A stretch of DNA of 64,000 nt from Stutzerimonas sp. S1 (GTDB taxonomy: Bacteria; Pseudomonadota; Gammaproteobacteria; Pseudomonadales; Pseudomonadaceae): positions 186,001 to 250,000 of the forward strand of contig NZ_JAOEIY010000001.1 of NCBI RefSeq assembly GCF_025966695.1. The letters run 5' to 3'. Position numbers and translations under genes: made by a program. The notes below the pieces were generated by a model that saw only the letters and a list, made by a program, of their open reading frames with translations, was not told where the DNA came from and did not search any database. Shown piece after piece: positions 16,485 through 25,267 of this stretch (positions are counted from its first letter, which is position 1; every line of letters begins with the position of its first letter).

Positions 16485-17906
16485 TCAGCAGGGGGTCTCG
16501 GCGCCTTTGCGCGAGTACCACCACCAGGTCACCAAAATGCAGGTCACGTAGTAGGCAACGAAGCCGTAGAGGGCCATCTCCGGGCCGCCGGTGAGGGCGA
16601 TGGAGGAGCCGAACGACTTGGGAATGAAGAAGGCACCGAAGGCACCGATCGCCGAGCTGAAGCCCAGCACCGCCGCCGATTCCTTGCCGGCAGCGCGCAG
16701 CGCCTGCTCCTGCGCCGCTGCGCCCTTGCCGACCGCGGAACGCTCGTGGAGGGTGCGGAAGATCACCGGGATCATGCGGAAGGTGGAACCGTTACCGATG
16801 CCGGTGGTGACGAACAGCAGCATGAACATCGCCAGGAAGCCGTAGAAGTTGCCGCTCTGCCCGGCCACCGGCAGGAACTGCAGTACGCCGAACACCGCGG
16901 CGATCATCACCACGAAGTTCCACAGGGTGACGCGCGCACCGCCCAGCTTGTCTGCCACGAAGCCGCCCAGCGGACGCACCAGGGCGCCGACCAGCGGGCC
17001 GAGGAAGGCGAAGCTGAGCGCGTTGACTTCCGGGAAGGAGGTCTTGATCAGCATCGGGAAGGCGGCGGCGAAGCCGATGAACGAGCCGAAGGTGGCCAGG
17101 TACAGCCAGCACATCAGCCAGTTGTGCTTGCGCTTGAAGATCACCGCCTGCTCGCTGAACGAGGCGCGCGCGGAGGACAGATCGTTCATGCCGAACCAGG
17201 CCGCGAGGGTCACCGCGAGGATGAACGGCACCCAGATGAAGCCGGCGTTCTGCAGCCACAGCTGGCCGCCGTCGGCCAGTTCCTGCGGTGCGCCACCCGC
17301 AGCGCCGAACAGGCCCATGCCGATCAGCAGCGGCACGCAGAACTGCATCACCGACACGCCGAGGTTGCCCAGGCCGGCGTTCAGACCGAGCGCGGTGCCC
17401 TGCTGGGCCTTGGGGTAGAAGAAGCTGATGTTGGACATCGACGAGGCGAAGTTGCCGCCGCCGAAGCCGCACAGCAGCGCGATGATCACGAACACGCTGT
17501 AGGGCGTCTCCGGATTCTGCACGGCGAAGCCCATCCACAGCGCCGGAATCGCCAGCGAGGCGGTGCTGATCGCGGTCCAGCGGCGGCCGCCGAACACCGG
17601 CACCATGAACGAGTAGAAGATGCGCAGGGTGGCACCGGACAACCCGGGCAGCGCCGCCAGCCAGAACAGCTGGTCGGTGCTGAAGCCGAAACCGATGGCG
17701 TTCAACCGCACGATCACCGTGCTCCAGACCATCCACACGGCGAAGGCCAGCAGCAGCGCGGGAATCGAGATCCACAGGTTGCGCGTGGCGATCGCCTTGC
17801 CGGTCGATGCCCAGAACTGCGGGTCTTCGGGACGCCAGTCATGGATGACCGGTCCCTGTTTGGGCGGCCGGTTGGCCGCGGGCGAATCGAGAACTGTCAT
17901 GGACAT
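16485..17906 (-). CDS. narK2: Nitrate/nitrite transporter, NarK2 type
   Basis: The 473-residue major facilitator protein has about 12 hydrophobic helices and the nitrate signature regions GFGGGNFASSMSNISFF and GIGNGSTFRM. The N-terminal EDPQFWASTGKAIATRNLW is typical of the NarK2 branch that exchanges nitrate for nitrite. The ATG at 17906 has CTGGAG 5 bases upstream. It lies between narK1 (12 bases) and narG in one operon. The symbol follows the narK1K2GHJI convention of pseudomonads. Confidence 0.93.
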   Translation of the reverse strand: MSMTVLDSPAANRPPKQGPVIHDWRPEDPQFWASTGKAIATRNLWISIPALLLAFAVWMVWSTVIVRLNAIGFGFSTDQLFWLAALPGLSGATLRIFYSFMVPVFGGRRWTAISTASLAIPALWMGFAVQNPETPYSVFVIIALLCGFGGGNFASSMSNISFFYPKAQQGTALGLNAGLGNLGVSVMQFCVPLLIGMGLFGAAGGAPQELADGGQLWLQNAGFIWVPFILAVTLAAWFGMNDLSSARASFSEQAVIFKRKHNWLMCWLYLATFGSFIGFAAAFPMLIKTSFPEVNALSFAFLGPLVGALVRPLGGFVADKLGGARVTLWNFVVMIAAVFGVLQFLPVAGQSGNFYGFLAMFMLLFVTTGIGNGSTFRMIPVIFRTLHERSAVGKGAAAQEQALRAAGKESAAVLGFSSAIGAFGAFFIPKSFGSSIALTGGPEMALYGFVAYYVTCILVTWWWYSRKGAETPC

Positions 17907-17918
17907 GCTCCAGGTAGG

Positions 17919-19181
17919 TCAGGACGCGGAGGGCTGCTGGCCTTGGCCGGCCTTGCCCATCAGAGGGGTTCTGCGCACTTCGCTGAAGTACATCCAGATC
18001 AGGGAGACCCAGACCACGCCGTACAGCAGCATGAAAGCGGAGGAGCGCACGCCGGTGAGGTCCACCAGCGCGCCGAACATGATCGGCAGTACGAAGCCAC
18101 CGAGGCCGCCGGCCAGGCCGACGATGCCGGAGATAACCCCCATGTTCTCTGGGTAGTCATCGGAGATGTACTTGAACACCGAGGCCTTGCCGAAGGCGAA
18201 GGCGATGCCGACGATGAACATCAGCGCGGTGAACACCCAGACGTTGAGGCCGATGTGGAAGGTGCGCGAGCCCTCGACGGTCTGGATGGTGAAATCGGTC
18301 TGCGGGTAGGACAGCAGGAACAGGCACACCCAGCTCACCCACATCACCCACCAGGTCACGCTCTGCGCGCCCCACTTGTCCGACATCCAGCCACCCACCG
18401 CGCGCAGCACACCGCCGGGCAGCGAGAAGCAGGCAGCCAGCAGCGCGGCGCTCTGCAGGCTGAAGCCGTACTCCTGCACGTAGTACTTGGTCATCCACAG
18501 CGCCAGCGCGACGTAGCCGCCGAAGACGATCGAGTAGTACTGGCAGTAGCGCCACACGGCGGGATCCTTCAGCGCCAGCAGCTGGCTCTTGAGGGTGACC
18601 GTGCTGGACACCCGGTGCGCCTTGTTCTCGCTGGTGAGGAACCAGAACAGCAGCGCGGTGATGAACATGATCGCCGAGTAGACCTTGGGCACCATCTGCC
18701 AACTGCCGGCGGCGATGATCGCCGGGGCGATGAACTTGGTCAGCGCGGAACCGGCGTTGCCGGCGCCGAAGATGCCCATGGCGAAGCCCTGGTTGCTCTT
18801 GTCGAACCATTTGGCGACGTAGGCGATACCCACCGAGAACGAGCCACCGGCCAGACCGACGAACAGGCCGAGGACGAGGAAGTGCCAGTACTGCGTCGCC
18901 TCGGCGATCAGGTAGATCGGCAGCACGCAGACCATCATCAGCACGAAGAAGACGATGCGTCCGCCGAACTTGTCGGTGAGCATGCCCAGCGGCAGCCGCA
19001 CCAGCGAACCGGTAAGCACCGGCGTCGCGGCGAGCAGACCGAACTGGGTTTCGTTGAGTTGGAAGATTTCCTTGATCGGTACCCCGAGCACGGCAAACAT
19101 CATCCAGATCATGAAACAGATGGTGAATGCGACGGTGCTCATCCCCAGCACCAGGCCCTGCTGCATGTTCAACTTAGCCAT
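17919..19181 (-). CDS. narK1: Nitrate transporter, NarK1 type
   Basis: The 420-residue major facilitator protein starts MAKLNMQQGLVLGMSTVAF and has about 12 helices. The signature GGSFSVGIAYVAKWF lies in helix 5, and GIVGLAGGLGGFVLP near the end. NarK1-type carriers are thought to be nitrate/proton symporters. It is the first gene of the narK1K2GHJI operon, with GGGGGAG before the ATG. An ANR/DNR box 62 bases upstream and a NarL-type inverted repeat about 115 bases upstream fit control by low oxygen and nitrate. Confidence 0.93.
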   Translation of the reverse strand: MAKLNMQQGLVLGMSTVAFTICFMIWMMFAVLGVPIKEIFQLNETQFGLLAATPVLTGSLVRLPLGMLTDKFGGRIVFFVLMMVCVLPIYLIAEATQYWHFLVLGLFVGLAGGSFSVGIAYVAKWFDKSNQGFAMGIFGAGNAGSALTKFIAPAIIAAGSWQMVPKVYSAIMFITALLFWFLTSENKAHRVSSTVTLKSQLLALKDPAVWRYCQYYSIVFGGYVALALWMTKYYVQEYGFSLQSAALLAACFSLPGGVLRAVGGWMSDKWGAQSVTWWVMWVSWVCLFLLSYPQTDFTIQTVEGSRTFHIGLNVWVFTALMFIVGIAFAFGKASVFKYISDDYPENMGVISGIVGLAGGLGGFVLPIMFGALVDLTGVRSSAFMLLYGVVWVSLIWMYFSEVRRTPLMGKAGQGQQPSAS

Positions 19182-19242
19182 GTCGGACTCCCCCGAACGG
19201 TCGACTTGGCTCGCACGCTAGTGACGCGAGGACTGGATTCCG

Positions 19243-19256
19243 TTGACTTGGATCAA
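19243..19256. promoter_or_regulatory. ANR/DNR (FNR-type) box upstream of narK1
   Basis: TTGAC-TTGG-ATCAA matches the FNR-type consensus TTGAT-N4-ATCAA at 9 of 10 bases. Its centre (19249.5) would be at -41.5 for a narK1 transcript starting near 19208, with a weak -10 (TAGCGT on the minus strand, 19215-19220). That is the class II activator position. Confidence 0.85.
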
Positions 19257-19294
19257 GAAGGTATTTCCGACCAAAAGAGTATGATTTACCCCGC

Positions 19295-19310
19295 TACCAC
19301 CTTGGAGGTA
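19295..19310. promoter_or_regulatory. NarL-type 7-2-7 inverted repeat in the narK1/narX gap
   Basis: TACCACC, TT, GGAGGTA form two facing heptamers separated by 2 bases, the NarL 7-2-7 arrangement. Each arm differs from the TACYNMT consensus at the last base. A further heptamer TACCCCG lies at 19287-19293. The site is shared by divergent narK1 and narX. Confidence 0.65.
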
Positions 19311-19411
19311 GCTCATTTTTTCAGGGTTATTTCCTTATCGATCAGCTACTTACATAGTCCTCTCCAGAACGGACAAGCGAAGCGGCGAGCCCGGAACTCT
19401 TTGGAGGTAGC

Positions 19412-21220
19412 GTGCGGATATTCCAGTGGATCAGGGCATCCCTGCCGGCGCGGGCCGGCATTGCCGTCCTGCTGATCGGTACGCTGGCGCTCGGCAGCGC
19501 GGTGAGTGCCGGACTGATCGCCTGGCTCAGCGAGGACGATGCCGCGGCAATCAATACCGCCGGTTCGCTGCGCATGGCGGTGTACAAGCTGAGCTGGCAA
19601 CTGGAAGCCGACGCGCCCACCGAGGACATCCAGAAACTGGGGCGCAACTTCCAGCACCGCCTGGAAAGCATCAACCTGACGCGCATTCTCAAGAACGATC
19701 CGCAGTCGGATCTCAACCTGGCCTATGCCGGCCTGCGCGAGCGTTGGCGCGGTCAGCTCAGCCCGGCGCTGGAACGCGGCGACGCTCGCGCCTTCCATGC
19801 CAACGCCGATGATTTCGTCGAGCAGCTCAACCAGTTCGTCTTCCTGCTGCAACGCCAGAGCGAGCGCAAGCAGAGCTGGCAGCTGGCGATCCAGGGCACC
19901 GCGCTGTTCGTCACCGTGATGGTGCTGATGGTCGGTATGTACAGCCTGCAGAGCGGCGTGCTCAACCCTTTGCAGGAACTGGTGAGCGCCACCGAACGCT
20001 TCCGCGCCGGCGATCTCACCGCGCGAGTGCAGTACAGCTCCGAGGACGAGCTGGGGCGCATGGCCTACAGCTTCAACACCATGGCCGACGCACTGGAGCA
20101 GTCCCATCACACCCTGGAAAGCCGCGTCGCGCAGAAGACCGCCCACCTTGCGCAGGCCAACGCCGCCCTGCAGCTGCTTTTCCAGGGCAGCCGCAGCCTG
20201 GCCAGCGGGCCGGCCAGTGCCGAGTCGCTGGACAAGCTGATCGACAGCTTCCAGAACCGCCTGCCAGGGCTGCGCCTGACCCTGTGCATGCACGGTGATC
20301 CTCGCGAGCCGGCCGAACAACTGATTGCCCTGCACGGCAGCGAGCTGCGCGAGATCTGCTCGCCGGGCGACTGCGCCACCTGCACCCTGCAGAAGCGCCG
20401 CAACGTCATGGCCTGCCCGGTGGTGAACCAGGGCAGCGAGCTGGGCGAGCTGCGCGCCGCCTTCGCCGATGGCCGCGCCCCGCAGCAGTGGGAAATGGAA
20501 CTGATCGAGGCGCTGGCCAACCTGATCGGCACCGCGCTGTCGCTGGAGCGGCGCCGCGAGCAGGATCATCGCCTGCTGCTGTTCGAAGAGCGCGCCATCA
20601 TCGCCCGGGAGCTGCACGACTCGCTGGCCCAGGCGCTGTCTTACATGAAGCTGCAGGTCAGCCGCCTGCAGACACTCATGTACCGCGGCGAGCCGCCGGA
20701 GCAGCTGGAGAAGGTCACCGAGGAAATCCGCGACGGGCTGAACAACGCCTATCGCCAGCTGCGCGAGCTGCTCACCACCTTCCGCCTGAAGATCCAGGAC
20801 GGCGGACTGGGCAAGGCGCTGGAAGACACCGCCCGCGAGTTCTCCGAGCGTGGCCAGTTCCCGGTGCGGCTGAACGTCAAGGCGCTGCCCTTCGACCTGT
20901 CGGCCAGCGAGCAGATCCACCTGCTGCAGATCGCCCGCGAGGCGCTGTCCAACTGCGCCCGCCATTCCGGCGCCGACCACGTATGGATCACCCTGCAGCA
21001 GGCCGGAGCGGAGGTCGAGATGCTCATCGAGGACGACGGCTGCGGCGTCTCCGGCGATTTCGACAAGCGCCAGCACCACGGCCTGACCATCATGCTCGAG
21101 CGCGCCCGCCACCTGCACGGCAGCCTTCGAATCGAACCGCGCGAGCCCAACGGCACGCGTGTCCATCTGCACTTCGCGCCAGAGTTCCTTGGTCGCGATC
21201 TCGAGAGACAACACGCATGA
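19412..21220 (+). CDS. narX: Nitrate/nitrite sensor kinase NarX
   Basis: The 602-residue membrane kinase has a first transmembrane helix near 16-38 and the periplasmic P-box (NTAGSLRMAVYKL, 48-60) that binds nitrate. A second helix lies near 165-185, followed by HAMP. The cytoplasmic Cys cluster is C316, C321, C324 and C335. The HisKA_3 motif has H402 (ARELHDSLAQAL), followed by a short HATPase with DDGCGV. The start is GTG with GGAGG 5 bases upstream. It overlaps narL by ATGA and is divergent from narK1. Confidence 0.97.
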   Translation: MRIFQWIRASLPARAGIAVLLIGTLALGSAVSAGLIAWLSEDDAAAINTAGSLRMAVYKLSWQLEADAPTEDIQKLGRNFQHRLESINLTRILKNDPQSDLNLAYAGLRERWRGQLSPALERGDARAFHANADDFVEQLNQFVFLLQRQSERKQSWQLAIQGTALFVTVMVLMVGMYSLQSGVLNPLQELVSATERFRAGDLTARVQYSSEDELGRMAYSFNTMADALEQSHHTLESRVAQKTAHLAQANAALQLLFQGSRSLASGPASAESLDKLIDSFQNRLPGLRLTLCMHGDPREPAEQLIALHGSELREICSPGDCATCTLQKRRNVMACPVVNQGSELGELRAAFADGRAPQQWEMELIEALANLIGTALSLERRREQDHRLLLFEERAIIARELHDSLAQALSYMKLQVSRLQTLMYRGEPPEQLEKVTEEIRDGLNNAYRQLRELLTTFRLKIQDGGLGKALEDTAREFSERGQFPVRLNVKALPFDLSASEQIHLLQIAREALSNCARHSGADHVWITLQQAGAEVEMLIEDDGCGVSGDFDKRQHHGLTIMLERARHLHGSLRIEPREPNGTRVHLHFAPEFLGRDLERQHA

Positions 21221-21861
21221 ACGACACCCGCCACAGCATCCTGCTCGTCGACGACCACCCGATGATGCGTCGCGGCATGCGCCAGCTGCTCGAACTGGAG
21301 GACGACTTCGTCATCGTCGGCGAAGCCAGCGATGGTGAGGAGGCCCTGCGCCGGGTGCCGGAGCTGCAGCCGGCGCTGATCCTGCTGGACAACAACATGC
21401 CCACGCTCAACGGCATCGAGACGCTCAAACGCCTGCGCCAGGACGGTTACGAGGGTAAGGTGCTGCTGTTCACCGTCTCCGATGCCGAGGAAGACGTGCG
21501 CGACGCGCTGCGCTTCGGCGCCGATGGCTACCTGCTCAAGGACATGGAGCCGGAGAAGCTGATCCAGCAGATCCGCGAGGTGCTGCAGGGTGATCTGGTG
21601 GTCAGCCCGGCGCTGGCGCGGGTCATGGCCCAGGCGCTGCGCGTCACCGGCAGCACGCCGGAGATCGAGCTCACCGAGCGCGAGCGCCAGGTACTGAAGA
21701 TGATCGCCGGCGGCAACAGCAACAAGATGATCGGCCGCAAGCTGGGCATCACCGAAGGCACGGTGAAGGTCCACGTGAAGAATCTGCTGCACAAGCTCGG
21801 TTTGCGCTCGCGGGTCGAGGCCGCCGTGTGGGCGCTGGAGAACGAGCGCCTGCGCGGCTGA
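21217..21861 (+). CDS. narL: Nitrate response regulator NarL
   Basis: The 214-residue LuxR/NarL-class regulator has a receiver domain with the DDHPMMRRG acidic site, phospho-acceptor D58 (ILLDNNMP) and the Lys in GYLLKDMEP. The C-terminal helix-turn-helix is LTERERQVLKMIAGG...TVKVHVKNLLHKL. Its ATG overlaps the narX stop. Phosphorylated NarL would bind the heptamer sites seen upstream of narK1 and possibly moaB and the sensor-like gene at 22157. Confidence 0.97.
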   Translation: MNDTRHSILLVDDHPMMRRGMRQLLELEDDFVIVGEASDGEEALRRVPELQPALILLDNNMPTLNGIETLKRLRQDGYEGKVLLFTVSDAEEDVRDALRFGADGYLLKDMEPEKLIQQIREVLQGDLVVSPALARVMAQALRVTGSTPEIELTERERQVLKMIAGGNSNKMIGRKLGITEGTVKVHVKNLLHKLGLRSRVEAAVWALENERLRG

Positions 21862-22023
21862 TCCGCGCACGGCGGTGCCCCTGGGGTAGTCCGAAAGGCA
21901 TAGCGCCCGGCCCGCCGCGAAGCCTCGCCACGCCTGCCCGACAACACCACCCCTGCAGCCCGGAGCCGTACTCGGCTGCCGGTCGGGCGCCATAAAGACA
22001 TACCTCCTTCGGCTCGGCGTCGC

Positions 22024-22064
22024 TTGATCGCCATCATGGGCCGCCCGACAAAGCCGCCTATCGT
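22024..22064 (+). promoter_or_regulatory. ANR/DNR-type box and -10 upstream of the tandem-sensor gene
   Basis: TTGAT-CGCC-ATCAT (22024-22037) matches the FNR-type consensus at 9 of 10 bases. A TATCGT -10 candidate at 22059-22064 would start transcription near 22071, which puts the box centre at about -41.5. Two NarL-like heptamers lie upstream, TGGGGTA at 21882-21888 and TACCTCC at 22001-22007. The predicted leader is about 85 bases. Confidence 0.6.
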
Positions 22065-22156
22065 CTGCCGCGACCTCGCGCGCCGGCCTGTCCGAGACGG
22101 GTAGCGGCGGCGGACTGCCGAGCCTGCGTGCTCGCCCATCCCGAAGGAGCCGTTCC

Positions 22157-22942
22157 ATGTTTCAGCACCTGCTGCCCGCTTCGCTGCTGCTCGGCCTGCT
22201 GCTGGGCGCCCTGCCCTGCCAGGCGGCCATCAGCGATGCCGAAGCCGTCAACCGCGCCGGCCTGCAACGCATGCTCGGCCAGCGCATCGCCAGGAGTTAC
22301 CTGATGCTCGGTACCGAGACGCGCACCGAGTTGGCGCAGGCGCAGCTCGACAGCAGCATCGCCAGCGTCGAGGAAAACAGCCAGCTGCTCGGCGACTATG
22401 CGCCGAGCGCCGCCATCCGCAATGCCGTGGGCGAAGCCGGACTGACCTGGCAGCAATTCCGCGAGCTGGCGCTGGGCCGGCCGGACAAGACACAGGCGCT
22501 GGAGATGCTGCGGCTGGCCGAAAGCTTTCTCGGCCAGAGCGAGGTGCTGGTGCAGCAGATCGAACAGCACAGCGGCAGCCAGACCGCGCGCCTGGTCAAC
22601 CACAGCGGCCGTCTGCGCATGCTCAGCCAGCGGATCGCGATGCTCTACCTGGCGCTGAGCTGGAACCTGCCGGATGCCGGGCTGCAGCGCAAGTTCGACA
22701 CCGCCGTGGAAGAATTCGATCAGGGGCTGAGCGAGCTGCACGCGGCGAAGCAGAACACCGAAGAGATCAACGATCGTCTCGAGCACATCAGCAACCAGTG
22801 GCGCTTCGCCCGCGTCGGCTTCCAGCTGGCCCACGATTCGCGCTACGTGCCGACGGTGATCGTCACCACCAGCGACTCGCTGCTGCAGAAACTGGAGGCA
22901 TTGACCGCCGACTATGCGCAGCTGGCGCAGGCGGCACGCTGA
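22157..22942 (+). CDS. Periplasmic protein with two tandem NarX/PilJ-type sensor modules
   Basis: The 261-residue protein has a Sec signal peptide (cleavage near CQA, residue 23) and no later membrane helix, so it should be a free periplasmic protein. Two related four-helix modules follow. Each begins with a P-box-like motif, VNRAGLQRMLGQRIA near 30 and VNHSGRLRMLSQRIA near 148. The NarX P-box in this window is NTAGSLRMAVYKL. It corresponds to the type IV pili methyl-accepting transducer N-terminal domain (PilJ_N). No kinase or signalling part is present. It lies downstream of narL behind its own ANR-type box. A nitrate/nitrite-binding accessory role is inference. Confidence 0.8.
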   Translation: MFQHLLPASLLLGLLLGALPCQAAISDAEAVNRAGLQRMLGQRIARSYLMLGTETRTELAQAQLDSSIASVEENSQLLGDYAPSAAIRNAVGEAGLTWQQFRELALGRPDKTQALEMLRLAESFLGQSEVLVQQIEQHSGSQTARLVNHSGRLRMLSQRIAMLYLALSWNLPDAGLQRKFDTAVEEFDQGLSELHAAKQNTEEINDRLEHISNQWRFARVGFQLAHDSRYVPTVIVTTSDSLLQKLEALTADYAQLAQAAR

Positions 22943-22966
22943 GCGAGCGGCGCACGCCGGCCGGCG

Positions 22967-23509
22967 TCAGGGGACGGGGTCGCCACGGCGGAACGGCTGG
23001 GGCATCAGTTCGCTCGACGCGCCGGAGTCCGGCTGCGCATCACCCAGGCGGAACGGCTGCGGGGGCTCATCGACCAGCCGCCGGGTCGGCGGCTCGACGC
23101 GCTCCGCCGGCACCTCGGGCTCGCCCGGCTCGCGCAGCAACCCCAGCGCCAGCGCCGCCAGCGCTGCGGCCAGCAGACGATAGACCAGCGAGACCAGATC
23201 GAAGCCGATCAGCGCGCCGCCATCCAGCCATAGCGAAACCAGCCGCCCCCCCACTAGCGCGAGCATGGTGATCACCAGCATTACCAGCGCGGCGCGCGCT
23301 CGTTCCGGCGCTCGCATCGCCCAGAACAGGAACAGCGCCAGCCCAAGTTGCAGGCCACCGTAGTAGACCCGCATGTGGCTGATCGAGGCGGACTCCATCA
23401 AGAGCATGCCGTTCAGGTTCGCCATCTCGTACGGGCGCAGCCAGTACGCCAGGCTGAGCCCGGCCATGAGCAGCGCCTGGACGGCCAGTACGAAGCGAGC
23501 AAAACGCAT
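22967..23509 (-). CDS. DUF4345-type four-helix membrane protein
   Basis: The 180-residue protein has four hydrophobic helices (from FVLAVQALLMAGLSLAYW to LVYRLLAAALAALALGLL) and the HMRVYYGGLQLGLALFLFW region typical of DUF4345. The function is unknown. The start at 23509 is preceded by GGAGAG. The last roughly 55 residues form a soluble Pro/Glu-rich tail with a repeated PQPFR-x-GD motif. The stop adjoins a 14-base GC palindrome (22954-22967) between this gene and the convergent sensor-like gene. Confidence 0.78.
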   Translation of the reverse strand: MRFARFVLAVQALLMAGLSLAYWLRPYEMANLNGMLLMESASISHMRVYYGGLQLGLALFLFWAMRAPERARAALVMLVITMLALVGGRLVSLWLDGGALIGFDLVSLVYRLLAAALAALALGLLREPGEPEVPAERVEPPTRRLVDEPPQPFRLGDAQPDSGASSELMPQPFRRGDPVP

Positions 23510-23743
23510 CGAAAACTCTCCTGATGTGCGACTGGGTATCCCGCTGGGCATCGGACCGTTCATCCGCTGTTTCGTTCGTCGCCGGCCGCTCTGCCACCGC
23601 CCTCTTCGACCGGTCCGGCACGGCGGCCGCGCTGACGAAACGGCGCTGGCGCGAACGGGGCCTGCCGGCGCGGCGCAGGTGCAGCTATTCTGCCGTCTGA
23701 CCGGTCTGATACCGGGAACCATGCCAACAGAAGGAATACCGCC

Positions 23744-24601
23744 ATGCGCTGGAATCGGGCTCGTCGCAGCGACAACGTAGTGGATGCCAGGGGTCGCAGC
23801 GGTATGCGCCTCGGCGGCGGGCTGAGCCTGGGCGGCATCGCCATCGTCGTGGTGCTCGGCCTGCTCTCCGGCCAGGACCCGTTGCAGATTCTCGGCCAGC
23901 TGGCCAACCAGGGCGGCCCGGCGGTGTCGCAGCAGGGCGAGCGCCCGGCCGCGGATGACCCGCAGGTGGAGTTCGTCCGCGCCGTGCTCGGCGACACCGA
24001 GGACACCTGGCGCGCGCTGTTCCAGCAAAGTGGCGCGCAATACCGCGACCCGACCCTGGTGCTGTTCCGGGGCGGCGTCAGTTCGGCCTGCGGCTTCGCC
24101 AGTTCGGCGGTGGGCCCGTTCTACTGCCCCGGCGACCAGCAGGTCTATCTCGATCTGCAGTTCTTCGACGACATGGCGCAGCGCTTCTCCGCCGCCGGCG
24201 ATTTCGCCCAGGCTTACGTCATTGCCCACGAGGTCGGCCACCATGTGCAGACCCTGCTGGGCATCTCCCAGAAGATGCAGACCGCCCGCCAGCGCGGCGC
24301 CCGGATGGAGGGCGACAACGGCTTGCTGGTGCGCCAGGAGCTGCAGGCCGACTGCTTCGCCGGGGTTTGGGCCTACCATGCACAGCAGCGCCTCGACTAG
24401 TTGGAGGAAGGCGATCTGGAGGAGGCGTTGAATGCCGCCAACGCCATCGGCGACGATCGTCTGCAGCATCAGAGCCAGGGACGGGTGGTGCCGGATGCGT
24501 TCACCCACGGCACCTCGGCGCAGCGCGTGCGCTGGTTCCGCGCCGGCTTCGAACATGGCGAGCCGGGCCGCTGCGACACCTTCAAGGCAGCGCGCCTGTG
24601 A
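23744..24601 (+). pseudogene. Neutral zinc metallopeptidase (YpfJ family) with in-frame amber codon
   Basis: The frame encodes a membrane-anchored zinc peptidase. A basic N-terminus is followed by a helix near residues 27-42 (GGIAIVVVLGLL). The zinc motif HEVGH lies near 165 and ELQADCFAGVWA follows. TAG at 24398-24400 (codon 219) stops it after AYHAQQRLD. The same frame then continues [19 protein letters not shown] to a stop at 24601, and this reads as the family's normal C-terminus. A single G-to-A change from TGG (Trp) would explain it. The truncated 218-residue product keeps the HEXXH site but loses about 66 residues. Confidence 0.85.
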
Positions 24602-24673
24602 GTGTGTCGCGCGACTGCGCCGCGACGGACCGGGCGGTTTTAGGGAAGGACGGTCGCTAAACGATCTGTGCGG

Positions 24674-25267
24674 TCAGCCGGAAAGCAGACCGCGCAGCGC
24701 ATGACAATCCGGCACATGCAGGTCGGCCAGCTCCGGCCACTCGTTGTGCGGCACGTTGACCAGCACACCGCGCGCTCCGGCGGCGCGGGCGCACTCCAGG
24801 TCGAAGCGATAATCGCCGACCATCACCATTTCCTGCGGTGCCACGCCCCACTGGCTGGCCAGCTGCAGCAGGCCGCCCGGATGCGGCTTGGGCGGCGCCT
24901 CGTCGCGACCGAGGATGTCCTCGGGCCGAAAGCAGTCCCCCATGCCCACCGCCTGCAGAGTCAGCAATGCCAGCTCGTGGGCGTTGCGGGTGAGCACCCC
25001 GAGGCGGCAGTCGCGCTCACGCAGCACGTGCAGCAGCTCGCGGGCGCCGGCCGCCGGCCGTGCCGCATAGGCCAGCTCGCGCTCGTGTTCGAGCAGCCAG
25101 GCACGCTTGGCGGCGGCCACCTCGGCCGGCAACGCGGCGAGGTGATGGAGGATGTCGTCGCTCTCCGGGATCTCCAGCGCGCGGCGGATCGCCGCAAAAT
25201 CGTGCACGGCGACGGTCAGGGTGCCGTCCATGTCGAACACCCAGTAACGGACGCCGGCCAGGTTCAC
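24674..25267 (-). CDS. HAD-superfamily hydrolase (phosphoglycolate phosphatase-like)
   Basis: The 197-residue HAD protein has motif I FDMDGTL near residue 11, a motif II Thr in GVLTRN, a motif III Lys in PPKPHP and motif IV GDYRFDLECA. The helical cap between motifs I and II is short. It should dephosphorylate a small phosphorylated metabolite. The GTG start at 25267 overlaps the tesB stop (GTGA), which implies translational coupling. Substrate is unknown. Confidence 0.9.
   Translation of the reverse strand: MNLAGVRYWVFDMDGTLTVAVHDFAAIRRALEIPESDDILHHLAALPAEVAAAKRAWLLEHERELAYAARPAAGARELLHVLRERDCRLGVLTRNAHELALLTLQAVGMGDCFRPEDILGRDEAPPKPHPGGLLQLASQWGVAPQEMVMVGDYRFDLECARAAGARGVLVNVPHNEWPELADLHVPDCHALRGLLSG

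Noticed and set aside
16410-19475. A 1021-codon open frame on the plus strand opposite narK2 and narK1
   Set aside because: It is a shadow of two transporter genes, and its product is low-complexity His/Glu/Gly/Arg sequence. It would also cross the narK1/narX regulatory gap.
19346-21214. A long minus-strand frame opposite narX
   Set aside because: It runs antisense to a complete sensor kinase with all motifs in order. It has no ribosome-binding site and a composition typical of shadows.
22967-24556. A 529-codon minus-strand frame across the metallopeptidase gene
   Set aside because: Only the last 180 codons (from 23509) look like a membrane protein with a ribosome-binding site. The rest is antisense to the metallopeptidase.
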